DNA of 64,000 bases from Variovorax paradoxus (GCF_009755665.1 NZ_CP046622.1:868001-932000); one strand, 5' to 3'. Positions 52,502 through 63,333 are shown, counted from the stretch's first letter. Notes: generated by a model not told the origin, from the sequence alone. Program-made: numbers and translations.

Positions 52502-53133
52502 GCGGGCGGCACCGGTCCTGGCGGGCCGTGCGGCCCGTGCTGTGGACGGTGCTGCTTGGCGGACTGCTCGCGTACCTGGCCATTGCAGCCATCGTTTGGC
52601 GGCGCGCGGCCGAAACGCTCGACAACCCGCCCCGGCGCGCGGCCGATGCGGCGCTGATTCTCGGCAACCGCGCCTACCTGCGGGGCAAGCCCAACCCGTG
52701 CCTTACGGGCCGGGTCGACGCCGGCATTGCGCTGGCCAACGCTGGCCGCGTGAAGCAGCTGGTGCTCTCGGGCGGTGTCGACAAGGAAGACGGCCGCATC
52801 GAAGCCGAGGTCATGCAGCAGCATGCGCGCGCCCAAGGCTATGCCGGCCCGCTGCTGCTGGAGCCGGCTTCTACGTCCACCCGGCTGAACCTTGCGTTGT
52901 CGCGCCCCCTGCTGCAGGCGGCGGGCATTCGCAGCGTGATCGTGGTGTCGGAGCCTTACCACCTGTGGCGCGTGGAGCGGCTGGTGCGGGCTGCCGGTTT
53001 CGACAAGGACTTCGACGTTCAGTACGCCGCTGCCAGCACGCGCTGCTGGCAGCGCTGGGGCATGGTTTTCAAGGGCGCATTGCGCGAGCCTTTGGCTGTC
53101 GTGAACAATGCGTTCAATGGCTACCTCCACTGA
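52498..53133 (+). CDS. YdcF-family protein (DUF218)
   Basis: 211 residues from TTG at 52498, in a TTGA overlap with the DUF484 stop. One N-terminal transmembrane helix (about 12-32) anchors a periplasmic or cytoplasmic DUF218 domain: AALILGNRAYLRGKPNPCLTGRVDAGIALANAG, QLVLSGGVDKEDGRIEAEVM and VIVVSEPYHLWRVERLVRAAGF. YdcF members bind S-adenosylmethionine or act in cell-envelope processes; function unclear. Confidence 0.85.
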   Translation: MSGRHRSWRAVRPVLWTVLLGGLLAYLAIAAIVWRRAAETLDNPPRRAADAALILGNRAYLRGKPNPCLTGRVDAGIALANAGRVKQLVLSGGVDKEDGRIEAEVMQQHARAQGYAGPLLLEPASTSTRLNLALSRPLLQAAGIRSVIVVSEPYHLWRVERLVRAAGFDKDFDVQYAAASTRCWQRWGMVFKGALREPLAVVNNAFNGYLH

Positions 53134-54157
53134 GACGACCGACACGCGCTGGGTAGAAAAATACCTGGAGCATGTGCGCGTGGAGCGCCGGCTGGCGGCG
53201 CGCACGGTCGAGCTCTACGCCATTCACCTGCAGGCGCTCTCGGCCAATGCCGCCGAGGCCGGCCTTGCGCTGGACCGCGTGCAAACCGCGCACATCCGGC
53301 GCTGGATGGCGCAGCTGCACAGCGCCGGCCGCGAGCCGCGCGGCATTGCGCTGGTGCTTTCTTGCTGGCGCAGCTTCTACCGCTGGCTCGGCAACGAGGG
53401 GCTGGTGGGCTTCAACCCCGTGCAGGACGTGCATGCGCCCAAGGCCGCGCGGCCGCTGCCCAAGGCGCTGGCCGTGGACGACGCGGTGCGGCTTGCCGAA
53501 ACCTACGACCCCGAGGCCGACCCCTGGACCGAGGCGCGCGACGGCGCCATCGTCGAAGTGCTTTACGGCTGCGGCCTGCGCGTGAGCGAACTCACCGGCC
53601 TGGATGCGCGCGCCAGCAACACGGCGCTCGGCTGGGTCGACCTGGACGCGATGGAAGCCAACGTGCTCGGCAAGGGCAGCAAGCGCCGCATCGTGCCCCT
53701 GGGCAGCAAGGCGGCCGAGGCGCTGCGCGACTGGCTCTCGGTGCGCGGCGATTGCCCGGCGCTGGCAACGGCCGGGCTGCGAGACCCGGCGGGCGCGGCG
53801 GCGCTCTTCATCAACAGCAAGGGCCTGCGGATGTCCTCGCACGCGGTGTGGAAGCTGCTGCGCGAGCGCAGCCTGAAGGCCGGCCTTGCGGCGCCGGTGC
53901 ATCCGCACATGCTGCGGCATTCGTTTGCGAGCCACGTGCTCCAGTCGAGCAGCGACCTGCGAGCTGTGCAGGAGCTGCTGGGCCACGCCAACATTGCCAC
54001 CACGCAGATCTATACCCGGCTGGATTTTCAGCACCTGGCCAAGGCCTATGACGCAGCTCACCCGCGCGCGCATGCCCGGCCCGAGAGCACGGATACACAG
54101 GCACGCGCCAAAGCAAGTGCGCGGGCCAAGCCCAAAAAAGACGACACCCACAAATGA
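53117..54157 (+). CDS. xerC: Tyrosine recombinase XerC
   Basis: 346 residues from ATG at 53117 (an in-frame ATG at 53108 is possible). Start overlaps the YdcF gene. N-terminal core-binding domain 10-100; catalytic residues Arg in GCGLRVSELTGL, Lys in LGKGSKRRIVP, HMLRHSFASH, GHANIATTQ and the Tyr in IYTRLDF. XerC with XerD resolves chromosome dimers at dif before division. The C-terminus after about 320 is a basic, disordered tail (Ala/Lys-rich). The stop overlaps the next start (ATGA). Confidence 0.95.
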   Translation: MATSTETTDTRWVEKYLEHVRVERRLAARTVELYAIHLQALSANAAEAGLALDRVQTAHIRRWMAQLHSAGREPRGIALVLSCWRSFYRWLGNEGLVGFNPVQDVHAPKAARPLPKALAVDDAVRLAETYDPEADPWTEARDGAIVEVLYGCGLRVSELTGLDARASNTALGWVDLDAMEANVLGKGSKRRIVPLGSKAAEALRDWLSVRGDCPALATAGLRDPAGAAALFINSKGLRMSSHAVWKLLRERSLKAGLAAPVHPHMLRHSFASHVLQSSSDLRAVQELLGHANIATTQIYTRLDFQHLAKAYDAAHPRAHARPESTDTQARAKASARAKPKKDDTHK

Positions 54158-55374
54158 AAACCCTCCGCCTCAAGCCCGGCAAAGAGCGCTCGCTGCAGCG
54201 CCGCCATCCCTGGATCTTCGAATCCGCCATTGCACGTGGCGGTGCCGATTCGGGCGAAACGGTGCGCGTCGAATCGCATGACGGCGCCTTCCTGGCGTGG
54301 GCGGCGTTCAGCCCAGTTTCCAAGATTCGCGCGCGGGCCTGGAGCTTTGTCGAAACGCGGCGCATCGATGCCGCCTTTCTGGCCTCGGTATGCGCCCGCG
54401 CCGTGGCCGCCAGAGGCCTTTTCGACCTGCAGAGCGACGGTGTACGGCTGATCCACGGCGAGGCCGACGGGCTGCCGGGCCTCATCGTCGACCGCTACGG
54501 AGACACGCTGGTGGCGCAGTTCCTCTCAGCTGGCGTCGAGCGCTGGAAGGCCGCCATCGCCGACGCGCTGCTCGAGGCGACCGGCCTGCACAAGCTCTAC
54601 GAGCGTTCAGACGCCAGCGGGCGCGAGCGCGAGGGCCTGAAGCCCGTCACGGGCTGGCTGCGCGGGGAGAGCGCCACCGAAATGACGATTCGCGAGCATG
54701 GCTGGAAGCTGTCGCTCGACATTGCGACGGGCCACAAGACCGGCTTCTACCTCGACCAGCGCGACAGCCGCCAGCGCTTCGCCGAGCTGGCGCAGCACCG
54801 GCGCTTCAGGCGCGTGCTCAACTGCTTTTGCTATACCGGCGGCTTTACCGTGGCGGCGCTTGCGGGCCTGCAGGCGGCGGGGGCGATGGAAGGCGCGGAG
54901 CTGGTGTCGGTCGATTCGTCTCAGCCGGCGCTCGAAAAGGCGCGGGCCAACCTGGTGCTGAACGGCTTCGGCGGCGAGGGCTCGGGCGTGAAGGCCGAGT
55001 TTCTGGACGCCAACGTCAACACCGTGCTGCGCGAATTCATCGAGCAGGGCCGCACCTTCGACGCCATCGTGCTCGACCCGCCCAAGTTCGCACCCACCGC
55101 GGCCCATGCCGATCGCGCGGCCCGCGCGTACAAGGACATCAACCGCCTTGCGCTCAAGCTGCTGGAGCCCGGCGGCGTGCTGCTGACTTTTTCATGCTCC
55201 GGCGGCATCAGCGCCGATCTTTTTCACAAGATCGTGGCTTCGGCGGGTATCGACGCCCAAGTAGACGGTTACATCAGCGAACGCCTGGGCGCGGCGCCCG
55301 ACCACCCGATGACCATCGAGTTTCCCGAGGGCGAATACCTCAAGGGCCTGGTGGTGGTGAAAAAGCCGGCTTGA
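54154..55374 (+). CDS. Class I SAM-dependent rRNA methyltransferase (RlmI-like)
   Basis: 406 residues. A PUA-like N-terminus (LRLKPGKERSLQRRHPWIFESAI) and an RlmI-type middle domain (GLPGLIVDRYGDTLVAQFLSAG) precede the methyltransferase: VLNCFCYTGGFTVAALAG, DSSQPALEKARANL and IVLDPPKFAP (motif IV). RlmI makes m5C1962 in 23S rRNA; the DPPK motif and lack of the second Cys pair agree. Coupled to xerC by an ATGA overlap. Confidence 0.92.
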   Translation: MKTLRLKPGKERSLQRRHPWIFESAIARGGADSGETVRVESHDGAFLAWAAFSPVSKIRARAWSFVETRRIDAAFLASVCARAVAARGLFDLQSDGVRLIHGEADGLPGLIVDRYGDTLVAQFLSAGVERWKAAIADALLEATGLHKLYERSDASGREREGLKPVTGWLRGESATEMTIREHGWKLSLDIATGHKTGFYLDQRDSRQRFAELAQHRRFRRVLNCFCYTGGFTVAALAGLQAAGAMEGAELVSVDSSQPALEKARANLVLNGFGGEGSGVKAEFLDANVNTVLREFIEQGRTFDAIVLDPPKFAPTAAHADRAARAYKDINRLALKLLEPGGVLLTFSCSGGISADLFHKIVASAGIDAQVDGYISERLGAAPDHPMTIEFPEGEYLKGLVVVKKPA

Positions 55375-55459
55375 CCCCGCGCCAACGCAACTGAGTGGCA
55401 TTGGCTAAACTGCCTCTCCAGTTTTTCTTCTTCCCAGTTTTCCGCCTTCGGAGCACACC

Positions 55460-56512
55460 ATGGCCCTTATTCCCGCCACCATCCTCACCGGCTTTCTAGG
55501 CTCGGGCAAGACCACGCTGCTCAAGCGCATCCTGACGGAGGCCCACGGCCAGAAGATCGCGGTGATCGAGAACGAGTTCGGCGAAGAGAACATCGACAGC
55601 GACATTCTCGTGACCGAATCGAAAGAGCAGATCGTGCAGATGAGCAACGGTTGCGTCTGCTGCACCATTCGCGAAGACCTGCGCGAAGCCCTGCAGCTGC
55701 TGGCCGCCAAGAAGCGCCAAGGCCTGCTCGACTTCGACCGCGTGGTGATCGAGACCACCGGCCTGGCCGACCCCGGCCCCGTGGCGCAGACCTTCTTCAT
55801 GGACGACGAAATTGCCGAGAGCTATTTGCTCGACTCGATCCTGACGCTGGTCGATGCCAAGCATGCGCCGCAGCAGCTCAACGACCGCCAGGAAGCGCGC
55901 CGCCAAGTGGGTTTTGCCGACCAGATCTTCATCAGCAAGAGCGAGCTGGTGTCGGCCGAGGAAACCGAGGCGCTGATTCACCGCCTGAAGCACATGAACC
56001 CGCGCGCGCCTCAGCAAAAGGCGCATTTCGGCGATGTGCCGCTGAAAGACATCTTCGACCTGCGCGGCTTCAACCTGAACGCCAAGCTCGACATCGATCC
56101 GGACTTCCTGAAGGAAGACGACCACGACCATCACGACCATGACCACGCGCATGGCGAGCATTGCGACCACCCCTCGCACAAGCACGAAGGGCACGGCCAC
56201 CATCACCACACCGACGACGACGTGAAGAGCTTCGTCTACAAGGCCGACCGTCCCTTCGATCCGGCCAAGCTCGAGGATTTTCTGGGCGCCATCGTCAACA
56301 TCTACGGCCCGCGCATGCTGCGCTACAAGGGTGTGTTGAGCATGAAGGGCACCGAGCGCAAGGTGATTTTCCAGGGCGTGCACCAGCTGATGGGCAGCGA
56401 CCTGGGCCCCGAGTGGGGCAAGGACGAAGCGCGCCAGAGCCGCATGGTGTTCATCGGCATCGAGCTGCCGCGCGAAATCCTGGAGCAGGGGCTCGAGCAG
56501 TGCCTGGTGTGA
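55460..56512 (+). CDS. COG0523 (CobW/YjiA) GTPase, metal-chaperone-like
   Basis: 350 residues. Walker A GFLGSGKTT (11-19), the CxCC metal motif NGCVCCTIREDL (Cys65, 67, 68), Walker B region VVIETTGLADP, and ISKSEL for the guanine. A His/Asp-rich loop (about 219-254, many HDH repeats) probably binds Zn or Co. The C-terminal CobW domain follows (FVYKADRPFDPAKLEDFL). COG0523 proteins deliver metal ions to metalloenzymes; no partner is nearby and no Zur box was recognised. It ends in a strong terminator. Confidence 0.9.
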   Translation: MALIPATILTGFLGSGKTTLLKRILTEAHGQKIAVIENEFGEENIDSDILVTESKEQIVQMSNGCVCCTIREDLREALQLLAAKKRQGLLDFDRVVIETTGLADPGPVAQTFFMDDEIAESYLLDSILTLVDAKHAPQQLNDRQEARRQVGFADQIFISKSELVSAEETEALIHRLKHMNPRAPQQKAHFGDVPLKDIFDLRGFNLNAKLDIDPDFLKEDDHDHHDHDHAHGEHCDHPSHKHEGHGHHHHTDDDVKSFVYKADRPFDPAKLEDFLGAIVNIYGPRMLRYKGVLSMKGTERKVIFQGVHQLMGSDLGPEWGKDEARQSRMVFIGIELPREILEQGLEQCLV

Positions 56513-56544
56513 CAGCGCGCTGACGGCACTGAGGCCACCCAAAT

Positions 56545-56581
56545 AAAAAAGGCGCTGCCCCGAGGGGCCAGCGCCTTTTTT
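56545..56581. terminator. Bidirectional rho-independent terminator
   Basis: A6, then GGCGCTG(C)CCC-GAG-GGG(C)CAGCGCC and T6. It terminates the COG0523 gene on the plus strand and, by symmetry, the DUF945 gene on the minus strand. Confidence 0.92.
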
Positions 56582-56596
56582 AGCTTTAGCCGAGGC

Positions 56597-58069
56597 TTAC
56601 TTGCCGGCCATGCCGCCCAGCGGCTTGCCATTGACCTTCAGGTTGCCTTCGCTGTATTCGACCTGGCTCGTGATGTCGGTGCCGTCGCGCTTGACGAAGC
56701 CCATGCCTTCGCCTTGCTCGACCAGCCCGGCCACCATTTCGGGCGGCGGCAGCTGGCCGCTTTCGGCGCCGGTGGCGGCAACCTGCTCCAGCCATTGCAT
56801 CGGCAGCCGCACGCTGGCCTTGAGCACGCCGCGCTTCATCAGGAGCGCCATGCCGGGTTCCTTCAGGTCTTCGTCGGTCACGCCGACCAAGCCGGCCGTG
56901 TAGCTGATTTCGCCGCGCTTGCCACCGATTTCGACCAGCATCTTGTCCAGTCCGAGTTCGGGGTTGTACTTGGCCATGGCCTTGAGGTCGGGGGCGAGCT
57001 GCTCCATCAGCGCCTGCATGGCGGCCTGGGAGGCCTTGCTGCCGCCCTTGCCGCAGCCGTTGATGGCGGCCGACTGCATCCAAGCGTCGGCCAGCTTCTT
57101 GTAGCCGGCCGCGTGAATGCGGCGTCCGCCGCTGGTCATCTCGAACTTGTCGATCTTCGTTTCGCCGACCTTGCCGGTGCCCTTGATGGTGCCGATCGAT
57201 TCGTAGAGCCCGTCCTTGATGTTGGCATCGGCAATCATGTCGATGTTCTGCAGCAGCACGGCGGGCAGGGGCTTGCCGCTGCCGCTGGCGCCCAGGCCCT
57301 TGGGCGCCGAGAACTCGAAGCTGTCGAGCCGGGCTTCGGTCTTGCCCGTGGCCAGGATCCAGCCTTCGCTCTTGTTCATGTCGGCCGTGCCGGCGAGCTT
57401 GCCCATTTTCAGGGTCACGCCGGTGCGCGTGTCGGTCAGGTCCAGGCCGGGCATTGCCAGGCTGTAGTTCACCTGGGTACGGGCGCCGTTCATCTCGGCG
57501 CGCATTTGCGCGCCTTGCCAGGCGAACTGTCCCTTGCCTTCTTCAGCCAGCTTGATCGGCGCCACGGCCAGGTCGGTTGCGTACCCGCCGTTGAACGCTA
57601 CCTTGGTGTGGGCGGTCAGGGGCTTGGCCTTGCCGAAGAGCTTTTCTGCTTCGGCCTGGGCCTTCACGTCGAGCACCAGTTCGCTGTCGATGGTGGCCGC
57701 GGCCAGCGTGCCGCCGGCAATCGGGCCATGGCGAATGGTGTCGCGCACCGTAATGCGCACGGGCTTGAACGGCGTGCTCTCGGCTTCGGCTTCTTCGTCG
57801 TCCTCTTCGTCAGGCTTGGCGACGGCGGGCACCTGCGCGGCGGCCGTATCGGCGGCGCAACCGAACTCGAAAGTCACGGTGCTGACCGCACCGAAGAATC
57901 CGCTTTCGTATTTGCGATCGATCACGCGCACCAGCGCGGTCTGCTTCGGCAACTCCTCCAGGGCGGCTTCGTAGCTGGACTTGACTTTGGAGCCCGCCCA
58001 CCAGGTGCTGCCACCATAGGCAACCGCGACGGCTGCGGCCAGCGTGCCCAAAACTGCTTTTTTGCTCAA
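56597..58069 (-). CDS. DUF945 (YdgA-like) envelope protein
   Basis: 490 residues. One N-terminal hydrophobic helix (about 5-23, VLGTLAAAVAVAYGGSTWWAG) exports or anchors the protein. The remaining part matches DUF945/YdgA: SSYEAALEELPKQTALVRVIDRKYESGFFGAVSTVTFEF, DTIRHGPIAGG, and the long beta-rich C-terminus ending LKVNGKPLGGMAG. An acidic insert (PDEEDDEEAEAES) lies near 85. Its role is unknown; the fold may take part in lipid or envelope transport. It ends at the shared terminator. Confidence 0.87.
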   Translation of the reverse strand: MSKKAVLGTLAAAVAVAYGGSTWWAGSKVKSSYEAALEELPKQTALVRVIDRKYESGFFGAVSTVTFEFGCAADTAAAQVPAVAKPDEEDDEEAEAESTPFKPVRITVRDTIRHGPIAGGTLAAATIDSELVLDVKAQAEAEKLFGKAKPLTAHTKVAFNGGYATDLAVAPIKLAEEGKGQFAWQGAQMRAEMNGARTQVNYSLAMPGLDLTDTRTGVTLKMGKLAGTADMNKSEGWILATGKTEARLDSFEFSAPKGLGASGSGKPLPAVLLQNIDMIADANIKDGLYESIGTIKGTGKVGETKIDKFEMTSGGRRIHAAGYKKLADAWMQSAAINGCGKGGSKASQAAMQALMEQLAPDLKAMAKYNPELGLDKMLVEIGGKRGEISYTAGLVGVTDEDLKEPGMALLMKRGVLKASVRLPMQWLEQVAATGAESGQLPPPEMVAGLVEQGEGMGFVKRDGTDITSQVEYSEGNLKVNGKPLGGMAGK

Positions 58070-58406
58070 GATTTCTTCTCTTTTGTATGAATGATCGGAT
58101 CGACCCGCAGGGCCCGATGGGCTCGGCAGGTCTTGTTGCCCCCTCCGGCAACGCCGGGGATGCTAACGGACGTAAGCGGTTTGCAGGTACATCTCCCTTC
58201 TGTTTTGAGTTCTCTATACAATCGCGCGCCTGTTCCGGCAGCCACGCTTTCGTTTTAAGAGCGAGATGTGGCCTACGGCAGGGGGCGCCGCAAGTTTCCG
58301 GCGGGCTTTCGGGGGTATAACCCCGGGGTTCGTCGCTGCGAGCACTCCGACAATGTGGAGCCCGGGGCCTCAACCCCGCAGTGGTTCCCTTGGGAGGAGA
58401 CACCCA
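58070..58406. other. 337-bp divergent intergenic region (DUF945 gene and dksA)
   Basis: Promoters for both genes must lie here. A TATACAAT element at 58215-58222 could be the dksA -10, without a clear -35 at the right spacing; the roughly 180-nt leader that would follow is long. GC-rich symmetric segments around 58311-58378 (GGGGTATAACCCC and a CCCGGGGCC run) could form an mRNA stem. No coding feature seen. Confidence 0.4.
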
Positions 58407-59447
58407 GTGAAAGCGCGTTCCAGTTCGTTCAAGGAGCCAGTCACCGTGAAGAAACCCGCCGCCAAGGCAATGCCAGCAACCAAGTCCGCCGCCACCAAAG
58501 CGGTGGCTGCAAAGCCGGCTGTACCCGCGGCAAAAAAGATTTCTTCCGCTGCAAAAGCTCCGGCCACGAAAGAAAAAAGCGCTCCAAAGAAGCCAGCAAC
58601 GCCAACGGCCAAGGCCGCGACCGTTGCAAAGAAGCCCGTCAAGCCTGCAAAGTCTGCTGCGCCGCCGGAGGCATCCGCCCCGGCCAGGAGTGCAACCAAA
58701 ACTGCAGATGCGGGTCTACCGCCATCCAAAACTGTCGGCCGCACTGCTGCCGTTACTTCTGCCCCTCCGATACCAATGAAAAAAACGGCTGCCGCCTCTT
58801 CTTCCGCCACGGCGACACCTTCGATGCCCGCACAGACCGCCGCACCCGCTCCCGCGCGAGGTGGCCGCGTGTCCCGGCTGTCGCAGCTGACCGTGCCTTC
58901 CATGCCGCAATCGGTGGCTTCCACCGCTGCCAAGTCTTCCTTCTCGCAGGCACCCTCCAACGCGCTGGTGCCGCCGCCCCCCGTGGCGGTCAAGAAAGAC
59001 CCGAAGCTCGCCAACAACTGGAAAGCCAAGTCGGCTGCCGAGTTGACCGACGCCGAGGTCATCGCCATGCCCGACTCCGAGTACATGAACGAAAAGCAGA
59101 TGGCGTTCTTCCGCCTGAAGCTGGTCGAACTCAAGCGCGGCATTCTCGAAAACGCCGGTGAAACCACCGAGCACCTGCGCGAAGACACCGTGGTGGTGCC
59201 CGATCCGGCCGACCGCGCCACCATCGAGGAAGAGCACGCGCTCGAGTTGCGCACGCGCGACCGCGAACGCAAGCTGCTCAAGAAGATCGAGCAATCGATC
59301 CAGCGCATCGATGCGGGCGACTACGGCTACTGCGACGAAACCGGCGAACCTATCGGCGTCGGCCGCCTGCTGGCTCGCCCCACGGCCACGCTGTCGCTCG
59401 AAGCGCAGCAGCGCCGCGAACTCAAGCAGAAGATGTTCGGGGATTGA
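58407..59447 (+). CDS. dksA: DksA with long Ala/Lys/Pro-rich N-terminal extension
   Basis: 346 residues from GTG at 58407, preceded by GGGAGGAG 8 nt upstream. Residues 1-210 are low-complexity Ala/Lys/Pro/Ser sequence. The core (about 211-346) is DksA: coiled-coil tip DPADRA (266-271, DxxDxA motif intact), ERKLLKKIEQSIQRI, and YGYCDETGEPIGVGRLLARPTATLS. Only the first zinc-finger Cys (309) remains; the other three positions are Thr, Ser and Ala. DksA binds the RNA polymerase secondary channel for the stringent response. Core length is normal; the extension roughly doubles it. Confidence 0.92.
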   Translation: MKARSSSFKEPVTVKKPAAKAMPATKSAATKAVAAKPAVPAAKKISSAAKAPATKEKSAPKKPATPTAKAATVAKKPVKPAKSAAPPEASAPARSATKTADAGLPPSKTVGRTAAVTSAPPIPMKKTAAASSSATATPSMPAQTAAPAPARGGRVSRLSQLTVPSMPQSVASTAAKSSFSQAPSNALVPPPPVAVKKDPKLANNWKAKSAAELTDAEVIAMPDSEYMNEKQMAFFRLKLVELKRGILENAGETTEHLREDTVVVPDPADRATIEEEHALELRTRDRERKLLKKIEQSIQRIDAGDYGYCDETGEPIGVGRLLARPTATLSLEAQQRRELKQKMFGD

Positions 59448-59491
59448 GCGGAAAGATCACAAGAGCCCAGTTCGCCGCGAAATTCCTGTAG

Positions 59492-61174
59492 ATGGCTAAG
59501 GAAGAAACGGGCCGCCTCCTTTCCAAGGTGGCGAAGTTCGTCCGCAATCCGCTGAAGGATTGGTCGGAGCTGAATGCGGCCGCCGATTCCACGCTGCCCG
59601 ACCAGGCCTACAGCCGGGAAATGCTCAAGGAGATGATCGAGCGGCGCCAGCGCAACGACTTTGTGCGCCGGCGCGAGTTCGACATGCTCCGCAAGCTGCG
59701 GCAACGCGAAGCGGCCGCCCATGCGTTCGAAGGAACGGTCACGCCGTCGTCCTTCAACCTGAACACCACCACGGAGAAGTCCGAAGGGCGCGCACTCACG
59801 CTCAAGAAGATCGACGAGATCGAGGAGCAGATGTCGCAGCAGTGGTGGAAGGGCCGCGGCCCCAATGGCGAGGTGCTGGCGAATGCGCCGCCCGAGGCCG
59901 GCGCCGAGACGCTGCCCCCGCCGATGGACGAGGCCGAGGTGGCCAGCTTGCTCGCGGCGCCCACTTTCAGGGCTGCGCCGGCCGCTGCCCCCGTGGCGGA
60001 GGTTCCGGTTCCGGCCCCCGCGGCCGCTCCCATTCCGGCCAGCGCGGCGGTCGACGACACGTCGCTGCTCACGGCGCGGCTCGCGCGGGACAGCGCGCTC
60101 GAAGAGGCCGTGATCCGTTTCGCGCATGGCGACGACACTGGTGCCGAAGCCATTCTTCTGCAGGCGCTGGCGTCAGAAAGTGCCGGCGCCGAGGGCGACC
60201 ACGCCGCCGCCGAGCGCGACGAGACGCGCTGGCGCGCCTTGTTCGACCTGTACCGCGCCACCGGCGACGCCACCCGTTTTGCCGCCGCCCGCATGCGCTA
60301 CGCGCAGCGCATGAAGCGCATGGGCCCCGACTGGTTGCCGCTCGACGAACTGGCGCGCGACGTGCAGGCCGTAGCCGCCAGCGAGCACGCTGAGCTGGCC
60401 TCGGCGGCTGCCGATTGGACCAGCCCCGCACGGCTGTCGCGCGACGGGCTGGTGAACCTCACGCGTGCGTTGTCGCAGGCCGGCCCGATTTGGACGCTCG
60501 ACTGGCGCGCGTTGGCCGCCGTCGAGGCCGATGCCGCCTCCCCATTGCGCGTGCTGTTCACCCACTGGGCGAATTCGCCGGTCAAGCTGCGCTTCATCGG
60601 ATCGGCAAAACTGCTTGCCGTGCTGGCCGAGGCAACGCCCAACAACGAGCGCGGCACCGATGACGTGTGGTGGCAGCTGCACCTGGCAACGCTGCGCATG
60701 ATGAACCTGCCGGACGACTTCGAGCTGGTGGCGCTCAATTACTGCATCACCTACGAGGTGTCGCCGCCGGCCTGGCAAGACCCCAACGGCGAATGCACCA
60801 CGATCGAGGCTCCGGAGGGGAGCCGCTCGGGTTCCGGCTCCGTGTGGTCGCTGTTGTCCGCCAACGGCGAATCGGACAGCTTTCCTTCCACGGACAGCGG
60901 CTTTGCCGCCTTGGCCGGCGACCTTCGCGGCGAGTCGCATTCGAGCCTGCAGCGGCTGGATGTCGACCTGCGCAACACCACCGCGCCGGTTATCTCATGT
61001 GCGGCGCTGCTGCGCATGGACCTTGCTGCCGCCGGCACGCTGCTGAGCTGGGTGCGTGCGCGCGACGCCCAGGGCGAGCGGGTCCAGTTCGTGGACGCCC
61101 ACCGCCTGATTGCGGCGCTGTTTGACCTGGTCGGCATTGCCGATCACGCCACGGTAGCAGTTCGCAAGAACTAG
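59492..61174 (+). CDS. STAS-domain protein of unknown function (dksA-hslV neighbour)
   Basis: 560 residues. N-terminus (1-110) basic and helical ([35 protein letters not shown]), with a Pro/Ala-rich linker to about 190. A middle helical part follows, and the C-terminus (about 460-560) resembles a STAS/MlaB fold ([52 protein letters not shown]). It sits between dksA and hslV, as in related genomes; function unknown. Confidence 0.7.
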   Translation: MAKEETGRLLSKVAKFVRNPLKDWSELNAAADSTLPDQAYSREMLKEMIERRQRNDFVRRREFDMLRKLRQREAAAHAFEGTVTPSSFNLNTTTEKSEGRALTLKKIDEIEEQMSQQWWKGRGPNGEVLANAPPEAGAETLPPPMDEAEVASLLAAPTFRAAPAAAPVAEVPVPAPAAAPIPASAAVDDTSLLTARLARDSALEEAVIRFAHGDDTGAEAILLQALASESAGAEGDHAAAERDETRWRALFDLYRATGDATRFAAARMRYAQRMKRMGPDWLPLDELARDVQAVAASEHAELASAAADWTSPARLSRDGLVNLTRALSQAGPIWTLDWRALAAVEADAASPLRVLFTHWANSPVKLRFIGSAKLLAVLAEATPNNERGTDDVWWQLHLATLRMMNLPDDFELVALNYCITYEVSPPAWQDPNGECTTIEAPEGSRSGSGSVWSLLSANGESDSFPSTDSGFAALAGDLRGESHSSLQRLDVDLRNTTAPVISCAALLRMDLAAAGTLLSWVRARDAQGERVQFVDAHRLIAALFDLVGIADHATVAVRKN

Positions 61175-61239
61175 CCCCGGGCGCGGCGAGTTGGCGCGCA
61201 CGGGGTTGCATTGCCCCGGGGCGTCCCCAGATGGCTTCG

Positions 61240-61785
61240 ATGGAACAGTTTCACGGCACCACCATCGTGAGCGTGCGCCGCAAGACCCCCCAGGGCGACC
61301 AAGTCGCCATCGGCGGGGACGGGCAGGTCACTCTCGGCAATATCGTCATCAAGGGCACGGCGCGCAAGGTGCGGCGGCTCTATCACGGCAAGGTGCTGGC
61401 TGGCTTCGCCGGCGCCACGGCCGACGCCTTCACGCTCTTCGAGCGCTTCGAGGCCAAGCTCGAAAAGCACCAGGGCCACCTGACCCGCGCCGCGGTCGAA
61501 CTCACCAAAGACTGGCGTACCGACCGCGTGCTGCGCAAGCTGGAGGCCATGTTGGCCGTGGCTGATGCCACCACTTCGCTCATCATCACCGGCAACGGCG
61601 ACGTACTCGAGCCCGAAGACGGCGTGATTGCCATCGGCTCAGGCGGTGCGTATGCGCAGTCGGCCGCCAAGGCGCTGATCGACAACACGGACCTGACGGC
61701 TGAGCAAATTGTGCGCAAATCTCTCGCGATAGCCGGCGAAATCTGCATTTACACGAACATGAACCACACGGTGGAAGCGCTCTGA
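61240..61785 (+). CDS. hslV: ATP-dependent protease subunit HslV
   Basis: 181 residues from ATG at 61240 (an in-frame ATG three codons earlier at 61231 is possible). N-terminal processing after MEQFHG exposes the catalytic Thr of TTIVSVRR. Further proteasome-like motifs: [27 protein letters not shown] and [27 protein letters not shown]. It forms dodecamers with HslU and degrades misfolded proteins. Two nucleotides separate its stop from hslU. Confidence 0.96.
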   Translation: MEQFHGTTIVSVRRKTPQGDQVAIGGDGQVTLGNIVIKGTARKVRRLYHGKVLAGFAGATADAFTLFERFEAKLEKHQGHLTRAAVELTKDWRTDRVLRKLEAMLAVADATTSLIITGNGDVLEPEDGVIAIGSGGAYAQSAAKALIDNTDLTAEQIVRKSLAIAGEICIYTNMNHTVEAL

Positions 61786-61787
61786 CC

Positions 61788-63116
<1,329 letters not shown>

Positions 63117-63125
63117 AGCCCCTTT

Positions 63126-63148
63126 GCAGCCCCTGTTACGGGGTTGCG
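63126..63148 (+). terminator. Possible hslU terminator hairpin
   Basis: GCA(G)CCCC, TGTTAC-type loop, GGGG(T)TGC; no T tract follows, so intrinsic termination is uncertain. Confidence 0.35.
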
Positions 63149-63205
63149 CTTCACGCATTACATTCACTGCGTGAGCTAAGTACTTCTTTTTCAACGAAAT
63201 TCGCC

Positions 63206-63225
63206 GATTTCCAAGTTTGGAAATC
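63206..63225. promoter_or_regulatory. Perfect 20-bp palindrome between hslU and mraZ
   Basis: Arms GATTTCCAA and TTGGAAATC with a 2-bp centre, in the AT-rich gap 63160-63300. The loop is too short for a terminator hairpin, so a dimeric-protein operator is the more natural reading. Confidence 0.5.
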
Positions 63226-63272
63226 AGCGCTAAGTCGTTGATTCCATTACAAAAAATACCACCAACGACCAG

Positions 63273-63300
63273 TTGCGCCTGAAGTGTTTCCTGCTACAGT
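63273..63300 (+). promoter_or_regulatory. Putative mra promoter
   Basis: TTGCGC (63273-63278), 16-bp spacer, TACAGT (63295-63300). The -10 overlaps the first MraZ-type repeat. Confidence 0.5.
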
Positions 63301-63333
63301 GCAAAAAAGTGCAGTTAAGTGGGAAAAAGTGCG
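63299..63333 (+). promoter_or_regulatory. MraZ operator (four GTG-type repeats, 10-bp period)
   Basis: GTGCA at 63299 and 63309, GTGGG at 63319 and GTGCG at 63329, spaced exactly 10 bp. E. coli MraZ binds TGGG-type direct repeats with 5-nt spacers in its own promoter. Position over the start of the mraZ leader fits autorepression. Confidence 0.75.

Noticed and set aside
53117..54157. xerC as evidence for a prophage or genomic island
   Set aside because: Position between the dapF-DUF484 genes and rlmI-like gene is the normal chromosomal locus of XerC; no phage genes or attachment repeats nearby.
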